A DNA stretch of 55,290 nucleotides, from NCBI GenBank assembly GCA_016867715.1, contig VGIW01000012.1, forward strand, positions 1 to 55,290, read 5' to 3'. Shown here in pieces: positions 1 to 7,556 of the stretch. The notes under the pieces are model-generated. The model had not been told where the DNA came from. It made no database searches and worked only from the letters and a program-made list of their open reading frames with translations. The translations under genes were made by a program, and so were the position numbers. Position 1 is the stretch's first letter. Every line of letters starts with the position of its first letter. This DNA is from Candidatus Eisenbacteria bacterium. Lineage in GTDB: Bacteria > Orphanbacterota > Orphanbacteria > Orphanbacterales > Orphanbacteraceae.

Positions 1-385
1 GCCGAGCGTGGCGGGGTTCGTTCAGCAACTCCCGGCTCTCGCACCTGCCCTGGTCCTGATCGTGCGCGCCATCCGGTTCCACGTAGCTCCGACGACCTGT
101 GATGACCGCATCCGGCGACGCATCGAAGCCGCGCTCGCCCAGCATCTACGCGAGCAGGATGGCGACGTCGGGGCTTTCCAAGACGAGCACGTTCGGTACG
201 TGCCTCGACGGCCCAACGAGAAACCGATCCTCGTGCGCTTCGGGTGGCAACAGCGCCCGCTCGGGGGACCGGACACGATCGAGGCGTGAAGTACAATCCG
301 ACAACGTCCCCAGTACTGTGGTCGAACCACCAGCGAAAGGCAGGCACTGACCCGAGCCGGCGCTATCTACAAGGAGAGAAGCTCG
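1..385. other. Left edge, no supported gene
   Basis: I see no gene I can support here. Both strands hold open frames of up to about 100 codons, but none has a recognisable domain, and the plus-strand frame at 8-289 has no Shine-Dalgarno site. The stretch may contain the decayed end of a gene that begins outside the window. A clear ribosome binding site for the next gene lies at its right end (about 371-378). Confidence 0.4.
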
Positions 386-1096
386 ATGGACGAGGAACGG
401 AAGGTTCTGCCACTGAAGGAAGCTTATCGTTTCGGCGCAGAGAAAGGCCTCGGTCCGGAAATGGCCGAGATCAGGGAAATGGAGATTGAGTGGGACTTGT
501 CGTACAACTCGTCCCTGCGCCGCGGGTATGTCGTCGATCTCCTTGACCGGAAACAGCTGTTCGATGACTTCAAAGAGCAGTATTGGCCTGCAGGTAAGAC
601 TCCTTGGGGGGAGCGGAAGAGCGCGTTCTGGCTTCGCCTCAAAACTCGATATGAGGACTTTCTCGCGGGGCGTGGCGAAACCGTTGCTGACCCAGAGGAG
701 ACCGACGAGGATCAGGCGTTCGCGGCCGAGACTGACCTCCGAGATTTCCTCGCGAACAACCTTGGGTGCGTGGAGCCCGGCCTAGTGCTCTACCGTGACG
801 GCGAACGAACCGGCGTGGAGTTTCCAGTAGAGGACGGCCGCGTCGACATCCTCGCGGCCGACAGGTCCGGGCGATTCGTGGTCTTTGAGCTGAAGCTGGC
901 TCGCGGGCGCAACAAGGTGCTCGGGCAATTGCTCTACTATATGGGTTGGGTCGACCGACATCTCGGTCAGGCTCCCTGCCGTGGGGTGATCGTGGCGAAA
1001 GAGATCTCAGAGGATCTGATCTTGGCCACCCAGCGTGTCCAGGGCGTTTCGCTCTACCGTTACAAACTCAGCGTGTCCGTTGAGCGCGTAACCTGA
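386..1096 (+). CDS. NucS/EndoMS-like (DUF91) PDDEXK nuclease domain protein
   Basis: 236 aa. The C-terminal half (about residues 110-236) looks like the PD-(D/E)XK nuclease domain of the NucS/DUF91 group. Visible landmarks are Glu115 in a conserved helix, Asp154 in GRVDILA, the Glu168-Leu-Lys170 signature in VVFELK, and Gln181 in GQLLYYMGWV; these are the expected metal-binding and catalytic positions. NucS family enzymes cut branched or mismatched DNA. The N-terminal 105 residues do not resemble the NucS DNA-binding domain and I do not recognise them, so the substrate may differ. The ATG at 386 follows a good AAGGAGAG site at a 7-8 nt spacing. It stands alone on the accessory island left of the conjugation operon. 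Function in repair or defence is inference. Confidence 0.8.
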   Translation: MDEERKVLPLKEAYRFGAEKGLGPEMAEIREMEIEWDLSYNSSLRRGYVVDLLDRKQLFDDFKEQYWPAGKTPWGERKSAFWLRLKTRYEDFLAGRGETVADPEETDEDQAFAAETDLRDFLANNLGCVEPGLVLYRDGERTGVEFPVEDGRVDILAADRSGRFVVFELKLARGRNKVLGQLLYYMGWVDRHLGQAPCRGVIVAKEISEDLILATQRVQGVSLYRYKLSVSVERVT

Positions 1097-1180
1097 AACA
1101 GAGGACTGTGCCTCAACGTGAAGTAGACGTCGGAAGGAGGGCAGTGCCCTTTCCCCAGCCGTCCGCGCTCGGCGGAGCCT

Positions 1181-1396
1181 GCGGAGGCGTGTGGAGTTCG
1201 CGCGTGAGGCCCGCGGCGCCCCGTGTCGCGCGTTTGCGCCCGTTCCACAGGCGGCAGCGCGCGGGGCCGTGTGGAATCGCCGCCCGACGGCCCGCTGCGC
1301 CCCGTGTCGCGCGTGTGCGCCCGTTCCACAGGCGGGAGCGCGTGCGTGCGGAGGCGTGTGGAGTCTGCGCGCAAGGCCCCGCGCCCCGTGGAGCGC
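1181..1396. repeat. GC-rich interspersed repeat, cluster 1
   Basis: Two and a half imperfect copies of a unit of about 81 bp. The core TTCCACAGGCGG recurs at 1243 and 1324, 81 bp apart. It is followed by a GCG-rich stretch and then the inverted partner TGTGGAA/TGTGGAG (about 1270 and 1360), so each unit can fold as a hairpin with TTCCACA pairing to TGTGGAA. The phrases CCCGACGGCCCG and CCCCGTGTCGCGCGT also repeat. The open frames through this block are products of base composition. The rest of 1097-1533 holds no gene I can support. A related cluster lies at 2201-2470, on the other side of the lipoprotein gene. Confidence 0.75.
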
Positions 1397-1533
1397 ACCA
1401 GAGCGGCAGGGACACAGGAAAGGGCGAGGCAACTTCTGCCTTGGCCTTGAGGAACTCGGCCTTCTCACGGAACGGACAGGCATCGAACTGACGCTGGCAG
1501 GATGTCAGGTATTGGCAGCCAGAAAAGATCCGT

Positions 1534-1923
1534 CTACCTCCTTTTCAGAAGGCGCATTTCCTCGGGCTGGAGGATCTTGACCACCTCGTCGTTCTTGAAG
1601 AGGAACCCGTACTCCTGCATTCCGACGTAACCGCCGAACCGGTTCTTCGCATTGACACCGACTGCGACCATGTAACCTGCGTAAAGACGCCCGCCGAGCA
1701 ACGGCGGCTCTTTCACCCACATCCTCTGTGGACTTCCGAATTCGTAGTGGGCTGAGTAGGGATCGAAGAGGACTCTCTCGAAGTACGTCCGAATGGCAGT
1801 CTGGTAGTCGATCGTCAGGGGACGCCCATAGTCAAGACTGTCGATCTCCTGCTGCGTCGGCATGGTCGCGCAGCTAACCATGAGAAGCGCGCATATTGCC
1901 CCCAAAAGTGCCTGAACATTCAT
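1534..1923 (-). CDS. Small putative lipoprotein, function unknown
   Basis: 129 aa from the ATG at 1923; a GTG at 1926 is the alternative. The GGAGG at 1931-1935 sits 7 nt from the ATG and only 4 nt from the GTG, which favours the ATG. The N-terminus is a short hydrophobic signal peptide ending in LMVSC, a lipobox with Cys18 as the predicted lipidated residue, so the protein should be membrane-anchored outside the cytoplasm. The mature part has no cysteine and contains SLDYGRPL, DPYSAHYEFG and GGYVGMQEYGFLFKND, consistent with a small beta-rich domain. I do not recognise the family. A strong sigma-70-type promoter lies about 90 bp upstream. It is flanked on both sides by the GC-rich repeat clusters and is transcribed on its own. 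Confidence 0.8.
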   Translation of the reverse strand: MNVQALLGAICALLMVSCATMPTQQEIDSLDYGRPLTIDYQTAIRTYFERVLFDPYSAHYEFGSPQRMWVKEPPLLGGRLYAGYMVAVGVNAKNRFGGYVGMQEYGFLFKNDEVVKILQPEEMRLLKRR

Positions 1924-2017
1924 CACGCGACCTCCGGCTCCGCCGTCTCATCCCTCGGACACAGCCCCCCGGACCGGGCATATGTACTCCGGGCGCCAGT
2001 CCATCTATGCTCAAGTC

Positions 2018-2045
2018 ATAATAGTATCATACTGTCAACTGTCAA
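2018..2045 (-). promoter_or_regulatory. Sigma-70-type promoter for the lipoprotein gene
   Basis: On the minus strand a perfect TTGACA (2040-2045) is followed by a 16-bp spacer and TATTAT (2018-2023), five of six matches to the -10 consensus. A second TTGACA lies 7 bp inside the spacer (2033-2038), making a short direct repeat that could also bind a regulator. The block is AT-rich in a GC-rich setting. Predicted start is near 2011, giving a leader of roughly 85 nt. Confidence 0.65.
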
Positions 2046-2200
2046 CGGCCGCCCGTGAGGGTTCCGCCAATTCTGCCCGTTCGATTCCCGGAGATTGTGA
2101 CCGGTTGACGACGGAGGGTTCTGATACTGTCCGTAACCGCTTTATAGTCACGACCGGTTTTCGCGGGCACGGCACCACGCGTCTTCACGGAAGCCGCGTC

Positions 2201-2470
2201 ACAGGCGCGTGGAATCGCCTCCCGACGCCCCTCGGCGCGTGTGCGCGAGGTCCACAGGCGGGAGCGCGAGGCGGAGCGTGGCCCGACGGCCCGCAGCGCC
2301 CCGTGGAGCCCACCGGACCCGCAGTTCCACAGGCGGGAGCGCGAGGCGGAGAGGCGCCCGACGGCCCGCGGCGCGTGTGCGCACGTTCCACAGGCGCGAG
2401 CGAGAGGCGGACAGGCGCCCGAAGGCCCGCGGCGCTCGTCCCACAGGCGGGAGCGGGAGGCGGAGGGGGA
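2201..2470. repeat. GC-rich interspersed repeat, cluster 2
   Basis: Four copies of the same core as cluster 1, TCCACAGGCGGGAGCG or close variants, at about 2251, 2326, 2387 and 2440. Spacings shrink from 75 to 61 to 53 bp. Each is followed by GAGGCGGA and by GCCCGACGGCCCG-type sequence. The first copy is preceded by GCGTGGAATCGCC, the inverted partner seen in cluster 1; later copies are shortened. No protein-like signal runs through it. The rest of 1927-2725 outside this block and the promoter holds no gene I can support; two copies of GACCGGTG occur near 2518 and 2552. Confidence 0.75.
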
Positions 2471-2725
2471 ACTGATTGATCTTCAAGAGGATGGCTTTCC
2501 ACCAGAGAAGACTCTGGACCGGTGATGAGAGGACACACCAGACCGGTGCTCACAGCCCTTCCCTCCCGACGCTTATTCGTGCTAGAGTTGACCCGTCCGC
2601 CTCCCCATGGGACCGGCCCAGCTTGACTAGACGGGGGGGAGCGAGGAGTTACGAAGCTTGAGGCGCGGCCATTGAGCGGCACTGCCAGCCGACAATCTAA
2701 ACGTATCCACCGATGAGGTGATCAC

Positions 2726-3208
2726 ATGGATCCCTCGCAAGCGCTTCGAGAATGGCTCGCGAACGAGGAGGAACTCCTGGGATTCCTACAGGAGCGCAAG
2801 TGGTTCAGCAAGCGTTTCCTCGTACTGACCGACCACCGTCTCATCCTCTTCGAGAGGCGGTTCTGGGGTCGCCTCAAGGACCTTAGTGATAAGCAATGGC
2901 GACAGTTCATTGATGTTCATCTCGAACAAGGGTTCTTTTCTTCAAGCATGAGGCTAACCTTCTTCACCTACCATGACTCCATCGCGTATCATGATCCACA
3001 CAATCCCAAGCAAATAGAGGCCCAGGCATGGGTCTTCGACAACTTGGACAAGAAAGGCGCCCGTCATGCCTACGTAATGCTTAAAGCCAAGGAAGGAGAA
3101 TGGAAAGAGAGGCGCCTCCGAGAGCAAATCGAGCGAGAGAAGTCTTGTCGTGCCGTTCACTTCCACGGTGTCCAGAACTTCCCTGAGGGTAGGGATTCTC
3201 CGACCTAA
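2726..3208 (+). CDS. Bacterial PH-domain-like protein
   Basis: 160 aa. The first 90 residues read as a bacterial pleckstrin-homology-like fold: an initial helix (LREWLANEEELLGF), then alternating strands with the typical KRFLVLTDHRLILFE pattern, where a protein describes how its product is displayed as a strand pair. The C-terminal half is helical and highly charged (KEGEWKERRLREQIEREK). There is no signal peptide or membrane helix, so it should be cytosolic or peripheral to the membrane. The ATG follows GAGGTG at a 5-nt spacing. It lies on the same strand as the conjugation operon but about 480 bp before its first gene, so a shared role is only possible. The exact family is uncertain. Confidence 0.7.
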   Translation: MDPSQALREWLANEEELLGFLQERKWFSKRFLVLTDHRLILFERRFWGRLKDLSDKQWRQFIDVHLEQGFFSSSMRLTFFTYHDSIAYHDPHNPKQIEAQAWVFDNLDKKGARHAYVMLKAKEGEWKERRLREQIEREKSCRAVHFHGVQNFPEGRDSPT

Positions 3209-3335
3209 CTTGGTGTCTCACCTAACGGCACCGAGTATCGCCGTGGTTATAAGCACTGGCCTGCCCCCCGAGAATTGGCTTTGGGGGAGAGTGGGTCTGT
3301 GACCGAGCGATTCTACGATCCGGTCTGGCAGGAAT

Positions 3336-3605
3336 ATGGCGATGTCCGGCAGCAAACCAGGACTGAGCACCATTTGGCTTACCGTCGTGAATAGCAGCCA
3401 TAACCGACACGACTATACGTTCGAAACCCTCACCGCCCGCGACCATCGTCAGGGCAAGCAACTAATTGGCCAAGGTGTGATGGTACTCATTGGAGGCTCA
3501 CTGCTATCATTGCTGATCGGGCTCCCTGAGGGTATTGCATTCTGTGTACTGGTCGGGATCGGCATGATCGTCTGGGGGCGTATCAAGATCTGGTCGCCCC
3601 GCTGA
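3336..3605 (+). CDS. Small membrane protein, function unknown
   Basis: 89 aa. The C-terminal half contains two closely spaced hydrophobic segments (about residues 48-62 and 66-82, VMVLIGGSLLSLLIGLP and IAFCVLVGIGMIVWG) ending in a basic tail, as in small two-helix membrane proteins. The N-terminal 40 residues are polar. The start is weak: AGGA lies only 2 nt before the ATG. A competing short frame, GTG at 3299 to a stop at 3394 (31 codons, MTERFYDPVWQEYGD...), has a better Shine-Dalgarno site (GGGGGAGA), so the true gene start or even a frameshifted longer gene is possible. No family recognised. Same strand as the operon that follows. Confidence 0.45.
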   Translation: MAMSGSKPGLSTIWLTVVNSSHNRHDYTFETLTARDHRQGKQLIGQGVMVLIGGSLLSLLIGLPEGIAFCVLVGIGMIVWGRIKIWSPR

Positions 3606-3690
3606 AGTCGGCAGGGCCTTCCACCCTGTGTGGTGGCGCGGTCTCATCTGAGATTCAGTTGAGCGAAAGGGACTTCCAGAGTTGCTCGCC

Positions 3691-4038
3691 ATGAGCGGTT
3701 GGAATCGCATCCGAATGGCACTGCGGAAGCTTCAGCGCTTCCTCCTACCCGACCGAGGTCGCTCGAGGACCAAGGGCTCTCGGCGTCACTTCATCACATA
3801 CCACGTCACACCCCCCGAAGCCCTTAGAGGTACTGAACCGGTCGGCTTCCCGCCTCTCCGTCGCGCCTCCCGCCGTCGACGCCGCGGGGCCGGACAAGGC
3901 ACAGATCCATCGTACGCCTCCTTCCGCATAGCGGCTCGTACACGACCTAAGCAGTGTCCCTTCTGCCGAAGTCGCGAGAGTGTAACCCGATCCTCCTCGG
4001 ATGGTTGGCAATGTAGAACCTGTGGATATCTCTGGTAG
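3691..4038 (+). CDS. Zinc-ribbon protein preceding the E1-like gene
   Basis: 115 aa from the ATG at 3691; a TTG at 3682 in frame is an alternative, and neither has a strong ribosome binding site. The only recognisable part is the C-terminal zinc ribbon, CPFCRSRES then CRTCGYLW, two CxxC knuckles in the last 30 residues. The middle is a basic, probably disordered linker (RRASRRRRRGAG). The stop is 25 nt before the GTG start of the E1-like gene, so it is probably the first gene of the conjugation operon. A zinc ribbon could bind nucleic acid or a protein partner. Whether it is a substrate adaptor or unrelated cannot be told from sequence. Confidence 0.55.
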   Translation: MSGWNRIRMALRKLQRFLLPDRGRSRTKGSRRHFITYHVTPPEALRGTEPVGFPPLRRASRRRRRGAGQGTDPSYASFRIAARTRPKQCPFCRSRESVTRSSSDGWQCRTCGYLW

Positions 4039-4063
4039 CTATCATGAAACGAGAGGAAAGACG

Positions 4064-5431
4064 GTGACAGATTTTTCGCTGCTGTCGATATCAGATCCCG
4101 AATTGAATCCATTTGACCGACAGGAACGAATGTCCTGGTGGGACGCGAAGAAGGTGAGCTCTTCCACCTTGCTCGTCGCCGGGGCGGGCGCTACTGGCAA
4201 CGAAACTCTGAAGAATCTAGCACTTCTGGGCGTGCGACGAATACTAGTCGCAGATTTTGACAAGATAGCCCTCTCGAACCTGAGTCGCACTGTGCTCTTC
4301 GCCAGAAATGACCTTGGCAGGAGCAAGGCGCGCATTGCTGCCAAGCGCACTCGGCAGATGTGCCTGGCGGAAGATCCACAGATCGATTGTTTTGACGGAG
4401 ACATCGTATGGGATCTCGGCACTGGCGTTTACATGGAGATGGACCTTGTCTTCGGTTGCCTCGACAATGCCGAGGCTCGGCTGGCCATCAATCGCCAATG
4501 TTGGCTGGCCAATACTCCCTGGATCGACTCCGGGATTCTGGAATTGGGGGCGCACGTAGCCACATACATACCTCTTGAGGGGCCCTGTTACCAATGTGGA
4601 ATACGGCGGGAGACCCTTGCTTCTGCACGCACTCGGTATTCCTGCGACGATTTCAAGAAGTCTTTACTTGCAGAAGGAAAGCTGCCAACGGTTCAGGTAA
4701 CCTCCGCGCTGGCTGCGGCCCTTCAAGTGCAGGAAGGCATGAAGCTGCTCTGCGGGCGGACAGCCAAAGGTGGGCGCTATTTTCACTACGATGGAAACAC
4801 AAACACACTGGATACTTACGACACGCAGGCAACGCCGAACTGCATCGCATGCACTACTTATCCTGGTGTCCATGCTCTGGGAGCATCTGCGGAGATGACG
4901 GTGCGGGAGTTTCTGACCTACGTGAGTGATGCCAAGTTGTCCGGCCGCGGTGCAACTCTCGATCTGCGAGGCGACAGGACATTTGTCTACAGTATCCGTT
5001 GTCCCGGATGCGGAAGAGCCCGACGCCTTCTGAAACCCTCATTCAAGCTTTTCGACACGGACGCATACTGTCCTCGTTGTAGACGGCGGATCCCGGAACA
5101 TACGGGCCCCCCGAATGATGTTCCGGCGGAGAAAACTCTCCTGCCAGCCCTCTCATTGCAGGCGAGTGAAGACCCGGTGCTGAATCTCAGACTGCGAGAT
5201 CTCGGTATTCCATGGTACCATGTCGTTTCTGTGCAGGATGCCGGGGGAGAGTATCGGTACTACCTCTTGGGCGCGGATCGCTCCCGAGTGTTCCCAAGCA
5301 TTACAATGCAGTCTCGTATTGGGCGCTCTCAGGAGAAGGAGACGACTGTCACCCGACGCCAGCTGATAGAAGTTTCCAGGTTACGGAGAGACCAGAAAGG
5401 AGAGGAATCGCAATGGCCGAGATCAAGGTGA
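4064..5431 (+). CDS. E1-like (ThiF/HesA/MoeB family) Ubl-activating enzyme
   Basis: 455 aa. The GTG at 4064 is chosen because GAGAGGAAAG lies just upstream; an ATG at 4001 would overlap the previous gene. Residues 30-230 form the adenylylation domain: GAGATG at 40-45 (nucleotide loop), Asp64/Asp66, Asn72 and Arg75 in LSNLSR, Lys88 in LGRSK, and catalytic Asp134 in CLDN. Two CxxC pairs at 175-178 and 260-263 match the structural zinc of ThiF/MoeB. Cys194 (RYSC), in the crossover loop before the VTSALAAALQVQEGMKLL helix, is the best candidate for the thioester cysteine. Residues 313-339 add an extra zinc ribbon (CPGC...CPRC), followed by a C-terminal LGIPWYHVVSV segment like that of other bacterial E1s. 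It should adenylate the Ubl encoded next. Its 3' end overlaps that gene by 19 nt. Confidence 0.9.
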   Translation: MTDFSLLSISDPELNPFDRQERMSWWDAKKVSSSTLLVAGAGATGNETLKNLALLGVRRILVADFDKIALSNLSRTVLFARNDLGRSKARIAAKRTRQMCLAEDPQIDCFDGDIVWDLGTGVYMEMDLVFGCLDNAEARLAINRQCWLANTPWIDSGILELGAHVATYIPLEGPCYQCGIRRETLASARTRYSCDDFKKSLLAEGKLPTVQVTSALAAALQVQEGMKLLCGRTAKGGRYFHYDGNTNTLDTYDTQATPNCIACTTYPGVHALGASAEMTVREFLTYVSDAKLSGRGATLDLRGDRTFVYSIRCPGCGRARRLLKPSFKLFDTDAYCPRCRRRIPEHTGPPNDVPAEKTLLPALSLQASEDPVLNLRLRDLGIPWYHVVSVQDAGGEYRYYLLGADRSRVFPSITMQSRIGRSQEKETTVTRRQLIEVSRLRRDQKGEESQWPRSR

Positions 5432-5670
5432 CCTTTGTCCATCCAACTGATGGGCGCAATGCGACCGTGACGCTCGATGACACTATGACACCCGAGGAGG
5501 CGATTGCGGAGTTAATTACCAATGACTTTATCGCTCCTAGCACGTTCGGGTACTGTCTCGGGAAGAAGGGTGGCGACCGGCTCGCGAACGACGTCGGACT
5601 TGGCCACGGGGGAGTTAAGGACGGTGACAAGCTTACCGTGATCCCAAACACCGATGCTGGAAGGCATTGA
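5413..5670 (+). CDS. Ubiquitin-like beta-grasp protein (putative modifier)
   Basis: 85 aa, a single domain. The pattern fits a YukD/EsaB-like beta-grasp fold: strand (IKVTFVHPTDG), strand (NATVTLDDTMT), main helix (PEEAIAELITNDF), then LGKKGGDRLANDVGLGHGGVKDGDKLTVIP, whose closing VKDGDKLTVIP resembles the last ubiquitin strand. The C-terminus is NTDAGRH, with no diglycine. If it is conjugated, the reactive end would be unusual, or the two residues after Ala-Gly would have to be trimmed, perhaps by the JAB protein encoded in the same operon. GGAGAGG lies 7 nt before the ATG. The start lies inside the end of the E1-like gene, and the E2 gene starts 12 nt after the stop. This linkage is the main reason to call it the modifier. 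Confidence 0.82.
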   Translation: MAEIKVTFVHPTDGRNATVTLDDTMTPEEAIAELITNDFIAPSTFGYCLGKKGGDRLANDVGLGHGGVKDGDKLTVIPNTDAGRH

Positions 5671-5682
5671 GAGGAGCCACCC

Positions 5683-6219
5683 ATGCCTAGCCCCCAACAA
5701 GCACGTCTAGTCCGCCTGAAGAACGATTATCAGGAAATGCTGAACATCAAGGGTGCGGTTGTCACTTGGCATGCCATAGGCGGGTCTCCTCCATACCTTG
5801 AGGAATATGAACTTGCTGTAAGGGTCCGCACGATCATCGGCCCCGGTCCATCTTACCGGGAAGAGCATCGCATTGGGGTTAGGCTTCCCCCTTCCTATCC
5901 GGTCTCCCCGCCCCTAATAGTTATGAAGAGCTCCCCACAGCCGTTTCACCCAAACTGGTTCGCAGATGGACGGTGGTGCTGTGGACCCTGGACCCTAGAA
6001 GGTTTGGGCCAGCACGTTGTGAGAATGATACGGACCCTGCAGTTCGATCCAGAAATAACGAACCCGGATAGCCCCGCCAATCGGGAAGCAAACACCTGGT
6101 ATCTAGAGCATCGCGAACGTGGGATCTTCCCCTGTGACCGAAAAGGACTTCCGGATCCGACGCAATCCCGTTTCGTCATGCAAAAGGAGACACTGAAGAA
6201 GACGTTCCGAATGGAGTAG
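5683..6219 (+). CDS. E2-like (UBC-fold) conjugating enzyme
   Basis: 178 aa. The UBC fold is clear: LPPSYPVSPP at 68-77 (the YPxxPP loop), then FHPN at 88-91, then DGRWCC, then the NPDSPANREA motif at 127-136 that closes the E2 core. Cys99 aligns with the E2 active-site cysteine (HPN, a short spacer, G-x-[IVW]-C); Cys100 follows directly and could confuse mutational tests. Asn91 takes the place of the HPN asparagine. The protein should receive the modifier from the E1 and pass it to a target. The C-terminal 40 residues are an extension without recognised motif. GAGAGGAG lies 6 nt before the ATG. Only 51 nt separate its stop from the JAB gene. Confidence 0.9.
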   Translation: MPSPQQARLVRLKNDYQEMLNIKGAVVTWHAIGGSPPYLEEYELAVRVRTIIGPGPSYREEHRIGVRLPPSYPVSPPLIVMKSSPQPFHPNWFADGRWCCGPWTLEGLGQHVVRMIRTLQFDPEITNPDSPANREANTWYLEHRERGIFPCDRKGLPDPTQSRFVMQKETLKKTFRME

Positions 6220-6270
6220 ACCTGGTCATGTGAAGCGGGCCATCTGACAAGACCGGATTGCGGGGAAACC

Positions 6271-7509
6271 ATGCCAAAGACGAAACTCCCGCCCGACCAT
6301 TCGAGGTTAACTGAGCAAATGGTGGCGATCGAACGACAGCGGTGGATTACTCAGGACCTTAAGGCTCTTGGAGCTCTATTAGATGGGAAGCAGGAGTCAA
6401 TACGGCTACTGAAGCAAAGTGGTGAAGGTGTTGACGCGCATGTGTTTCTCTTTGAAACGCGGTTGCCTCTGATCATTGGGGTTGGTGTGGAAGGCCAGAA
6501 CAAGTACAGGATTCCCTTCCACATTAAAGTCACGCTCCCTCGCGGCTATCCCCGAACGGCTTCCCCCATGTTTCGGATCCGCCCCATCCCATATCACCCT
6601 CTGGTGGATCGTCCTTCCTTTTTCCGTAGCTTCTTCACAGATTGGGCTACCTGGACGGGGCGTTTTCCTAACGGCCTGGCTCTCTCGGAGCAACTGGAAT
6701 TGTTGATCCGCTGTCTTGTTCTTATCCCGGAAGCACTGGCCCAGGTGAGCCCAAAGAGCAAATCCGCCGACGTGCAGGGATGGTACCAATCCGTAGTGAA
6801 AAGGGGGAGTTACCCGCTAGGGGCTGAGCGTTTCAGGCAAAGCAGCAGCGGGAGCGGGAAGACGTTTGCCATGGAAACCGAAGTTGTAGCGGGGGGCTCT
6901 GTCGGATCCGCCGCGAACGTGATCGTTAGGAAGCGCTTCGACATCGAGAAGATCACTCCGGCGTATCGTCCGGAGAAAGGGAGCGTCCCCAGGCTGACAG
7001 GTGTTACTCCTTCTAACGCCTCCAAAGCGAGTGGCTCGTATCAACTCATCATCACAAAGAGGGCGGCACGGGATATTCTTGATCACGTGCACTGGGGTGA
7101 GGAGCCGAGGGAGCCACTGCACGAGCAAGGCGGGATACTCCTCGGTTATGCGATCGAAGACATTAGGGCCGGTGTGATTTGCGGGGTCGTGAAACGAGCG
7201 GTGCCAGGAGAGCCATCGCGCGCTTCCAGCGTCTATCTAGAGCTGAATCACGACGCCTGGTGGCGCATGTATGCCATTGTCGATGATCTCTCGAAAGCGA
7301 ATTCCCAGCGCGGCTTGCACATTGTTGGCTGGTATCATACCCATCCAGGGAGTCTGGGCGTCTTCATGTCGGGCACTGATCTCAACACCCAGAGAACAGT
7401 GTTCCGCGCGGACTGGCAGTTCGCTGTCGTGATGAATCCACAACGCTGCATTTGGCGCGCGTACCATGGGCCCCATGCGGAGGAGTGTCTAGGGTTCTTG
7501 GAGGGCTGA
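6271..7509 (+). CDS. JAB/JAMM metallopeptidase fused to an inactive E2-like domain
   Basis: 412 aa in two parts. Residues about 15-160 look like a second UBC/RWD fold: LPRGYPRTASP at 89-99 and YHP at 108-110 match the E2 loops, but no cysteine occupies the active-site position, so this half is probably a binding domain. Residues about 250-412 are a JAB/JAMM peptidase: Glu285 in HEQGGILLG, His356 and His358 in GWYHTHPG, Ser367 and Asp370 in MSGTDLNTQ. These are the zinc ligands and active-site residues of Rpn11-type deubiquitinases. One extra residue lies between the HxH and the serine compared with the usual spacing of seven. It should process the modifier or remove it from targets. The ribosome binding site is weak (CGGGGAAACC). 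Confidence 0.9.
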   Translation: MPKTKLPPDHSRLTEQMVAIERQRWITQDLKALGALLDGKQESIRLLKQSGEGVDAHVFLFETRLPLIIGVGVEGQNKYRIPFHIKVTLPRGYPRTASPMFRIRPIPYHPLVDRPSFFRSFFTDWATWTGRFPNGLALSEQLELLIRCLVLIPEALAQVSPKSKSADVQGWYQSVVKRGSYPLGAERFRQSSSGSGKTFAMETEVVAGGSVGSAANVIVRKRFDIEKITPAYRPEKGSVPRLTGVTPSNASKASGSYQLIITKRAARDILDHVHWGEEPREPLHEQGGILLGYAIEDIRAGVICGVVKRAVPGEPSRASSVYLELNHDAWWRMYAIVDDLSKANSQRGLHIVGWYHTHPGSLGVFMSGTDLNTQRTVFRADWQFAVVMNPQRCIWRAYHGPHAEECLGFLEG

Positions 7510-7556
7510 GCGGGAACGAATGGACCCCTCGCGCCCTTCCTCGCGGATATCTAGGA

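Noticed and set aside
8-330. Open frames on both strands at the left edge
   Set aside because: No domain, no ribosome binding site, and the two strands are equally open; a decayed gene is possible but cannot be supported.
1108-1491. Several long frames over the GC-rich repeat block
   Set aside because: They follow the repeat and the base composition; the products are low-complexity Arg/Ala/Pro/Gly.
1982-2682. Frames over the second repeat block
   Set aside because: Same reason; the frames are open on both strands and no family is recognised.
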